NCBI RefSeq assembly: GCF_000336715.1
Contig: NZ_AOMF01000146.1
Location: 39,401 to 103,400 of the forward strand
From: Halococcus thailandensis JCM 13552
GTDB lineage: Archaea; Halobacteriota; Halobacteria; Halobacteriales; Halococcaceae
DNA length: 64,000 bases
Reading direction: 5' to 3'
Every line of letters begins with the position of its first letter. The stretch's first letter is position 1. The position numbers were made by a program, and so were the translations under genes. Positions 62,520 through 64,000 of the stretch are shown here, piece by piece. The notes beneath the pieces are model-generated. The model was not told the DNA's origin, did not search any database, and was given only the letters and a program-made list of their open reading frames with translations.

Positions 62520-63488
62520 CTACGCCCCGTTCGGCGTCGGCAGCTCGATCTCTTCTCCATCAGCGTACACCGTCGGCTCGCGGAGGATCCCGTCGAGATG
62601 GAGCGGTGCCTGCGTGTCGCCGCCGATGCCGTGGTCGTCGCCGATAGCGATATGAACTGTTCCGGCGGCCTTCTCGTCGAGCAGTACCGACCCGACCAGT
62701 TCGGTGACGGCGACGTTCGTCCCGATGCCGAGCTCGGCGAGGTTGTAGGCGTCGTCGCCGACCTCCTCAGCCCCGCGCTCGACCTGCTCGCGGACGTCCC
62801 GATCCGAGATCTCGGTCACGAACCCGTCCTCGACGGTGAACTCTAGCTCCTCGTCGAGCAGCCCGTGGGGCATCATCGTGCCGTCGACGACGTAGGTTCC
62901 CGAGGCTGTCTCGGGACTGACGAACACCTCGCCTGCCGGGAGGTTCGACATCGCACCCGCCTCGTGGACGATGCCCGTGTCAGCGAGCCACTCGCGGTCG
63001 CCCGGCTCGAACGTGATGTCCGTGCCCGCGGGCGAGGTGACGCGGATTTCGCTCGCGTCGGCGATCGCATCCAGGATCGACTCACAGCTGCCCTCGATTG
63101 AGCGGTAGTCGGCGTCGAGACCCGTGCGGAACACCTCCTCGGTGATGCCGGGGAGGGTAGCGACGCGCGCGCCGGCTTCGTTTGCCCCCGATCGGGCGCG
63201 TGTGTGACTCAGGCTCTTCGTCGTCGGGCAGAACACGACGTCCGCCCCGCGCATCGCCGCGGCGACGGGTGCCGGTGGTTCGGTGCCGTGCTGGTCGCCC
63301 GGCGGGTAGCGCAGCAACACCACGTCGTCGCTCACCGCACACGCGGCATCGTACAGCGCCTGCCCGATCGAGAGGCGTTCGTCGTCGGTGACGACGGCAC
63401 AGGATTCCTCGGCTCCGAGCGCGAGACACTGGTCGACGGCCGTCTCGGCGGCGCTGTCGAGCGTCGCGTCGGCGTTCGTCCGACTCAT
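62520..63488 (-). CDS. Aminopeptidase (M29-like)
   Basis: The protein has 322 residues. [33 protein letters not shown] (read in parts, near 258-290) with [11 protein letters not shown] after it matches the thermophilic aminopeptidase M29-like proteins of archaea (GTN...G.LLDEK.AGTVHIA). The first half has the Rossmann-like [16 protein letters not shown] segment. ATG 63488 was chosen; the longer open frame upstream reads into the antisense of gapB and the adapter sequence. Confidence 0.82.
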   Translation of the reverse strand: MSRTNADATLDSAAETAVDQCLALGAEESCAVVTDDERLSIGQALYDAACAVSDDVVLLRYPPGDQHGTEPPAPVAAAMRGADVVFCPTTKSLSHTRARSGANEAGARVATLPGITEEVFRTGLDADYRSIEGSCESILDAIADASEIRVTSPAGTDITFEPGDREWLADTGIVHEAGAMSNLPAGEVFVSPETASGTYVVDGTMMPHGLLDEELEFTVEDGFVTEISDRDVREQVERGAEEVGDDAYNLAELGIGTNVAVTELVGSVLLDEKAAGTVHIAIGDDHGIGGDTQAPLHLDGILREPTVYADGEEIELPTPNGA

Positions 63489-63580
63489 AGCACCACGGAG
63501 GGGGCAGCCGTGCCTGAGGCTTTCGGCTGTCGGAGCCGTCCCATCGCAGCCGTCCACCCGTCGAGCGACAGTAGAAACGA

Positions 63581-63586
63581 TTATCC
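63581..63586 (+). promoter_or_regulatory. TATA-like box of gapB
   Basis: TTATCC lies 23-28 bases before ATG 63609, in the 120-base space shared with the aminopeptidase gene. Confidence 0.45.
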
Positions 63587-63608
63587 CGGTCGGTCGAACA
63601 GGACTACT

Positions 63609-63972
63609 ATGCTCAGCGTCGGCGTCAACGGCTACGGAACGATCGGCAAACGCGTCGCGGACGCGGTGGTCGCCCAGCCGGACATGGAACTCGTGGGAGT
63701 GGCGAAGACCCGTCCGAACTACGAGGCCGAGCGCGCCGTGAAAAACGGCTATCCGCTCTACGCCGCCATCGAGGAGCGCGCCGAAAAGTTCGACGCGGCC
63801 GGCATCGAGCTCGCGGGGCTGGTCGAAGAACTCGTCGACGAAGCGGACGTGATGGTCGACGCCACCCCGTCGGGCATCGGTGCGGAGAACAAATCGCTCT
63901 ACGACGAGTACGACACGCCTGCGCTCTACCAGGGCGGCGAGGACGCCGACCTCGTCGACACGAGCTTCAACG
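63609..63972 (+). CDS. gapB: Type II glyceraldehyde-3-phosphate dehydrogenase, N-terminal part
   Basis: About 121 residues are present: [17 protein letters not shown] (NAD(P) loop, 4-20), [18 protein letters not shown] near 85-102 and [16 protein letters not shown]. This is the archaeal GAPDH class used mainly for gluconeogenesis. The usual length is about 340 residues; the rest, including the catalytic Cys, is lost because the contig ends in adapter sequence at 63973. After that base the frame encodes only adapter (VSYTHL). Confidence 0.92.
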
Positions 63973-64000
63973 CTGTCTCTTATACACATCTCTGATGGCG
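63973..64000. other. Sequencing adapter (Nextera transposon end plus 454-type primer), not genomic
   Basis: CTGTCTCTTATACACATCT at 63973-63991 is exactly the reverse complement of the Nextera mosaic end. The last nine bases, CTGATGGCG, match the start of the reverse complement of a 454 GS primer A. It is uncut adapter at a contig end. The reading frame on the minus strand begins MCIRDS and the plus frame ends VSYTHL, both familiar adapter-derived artefacts. Confidence 0.95.

Noticed and set aside
62520..63989. An aminopeptidase frame beginning MCIRDS at 63989
   Set aside because: The first residues are translated adapter and the next part is antisense of gapB; the real start is near 63488.

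Overview
The window is archaeal chromosomal DNA from an extremely halophilic euryarchaeon (class Halobacteria). The evidence is high G+C, very acidic proteins, TATA-box promoters about 26 bases before leaderless starts, Tat-type secreted proteins, A'/A'' and B'/B'' split RNA polymerase genes, aEF-2/aEF-1A, and archaeal-type GTP cyclohydrolase III, PGK and type II GAPDH. A coccoid wall-forming genus such as Halococcus is possible, but I cannot fix the genus from the sequence. The right end is not genomic: bases 63973-64000 are a Nextera transposon end joined to a 454-type primer, so this is a contig end and the last gene is cut there.

Layout. 1-8.6 kb: a Dna2-like nuclease-helicase (truncated by the window start), a metallo-beta-lactamase hydrolase, a sugar-nucleotide enzyme, a small zinc protein, a Rieske protein, two medium-chain dehydrogenases, a CobW GTPase and a PhaB-type reductase. 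8.7-10.5 kb: tRNA-Thr, GNAT, pgk. 10.6-16.1 kb: a complete branched-chain amino-acid-type ABC transporter (livH-M-G-F with a convergent livK). 16.2-21.4 kb: a CBS protein, arfA (F420/riboflavin), an SDR epimerase, and a divergent UbiA-PHP-flippase operon that may make or move a polyprenyl-phosphate-linked sugar. 21.8-24.6 kb: aroA and aroC. 25-34.4 kb: DUF2064, tRNA-Ser, membrane glycosyltransferase-like protein, GH15 glucoamylase, M24 peptidase, tyrA, Rsm22-like methyltransferase, surE. 34.5-39.5 kb: small haloarchaeal proteins, tRNA-Ala, rhomboid, rpsJ-tuf, hom with a separate ACT protein.

39.8-56.6 kb is the archaeal RNA polymerase/str region on the minus strand: rpoH-rpoB2-rpoB1-rpoA1-rpoA2-nusA-rpsL-rpsG, later fusA. 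Between rpsG and fusA lies a four-gene cell-surface cluster built from DUF6230 and DUF6114 domains (42.99-46.72 kb), one protein of which appears to be a natural fusion of both. 56.8-64 kb: tRNA-Asp, an alkaline-phosphatase-fold protein, a Tat-exported beta-helix protein, two adjacent isoaspartyl-methyltransferase paralogs, a zinc-finger protein, an M29-like aminopeptidase and the start of gapB.

Across the window, at least six intergenic spaces hold related copies of a dispersed repeat about 150-375 bp long. Five of them end in a T-tract, a hairpin and an A-tract. Several sit at gene or tRNA 3' ends, so they may double as terminators. This repeat family and the DUF6230/DUF6114 cluster are the two most interesting things I see.
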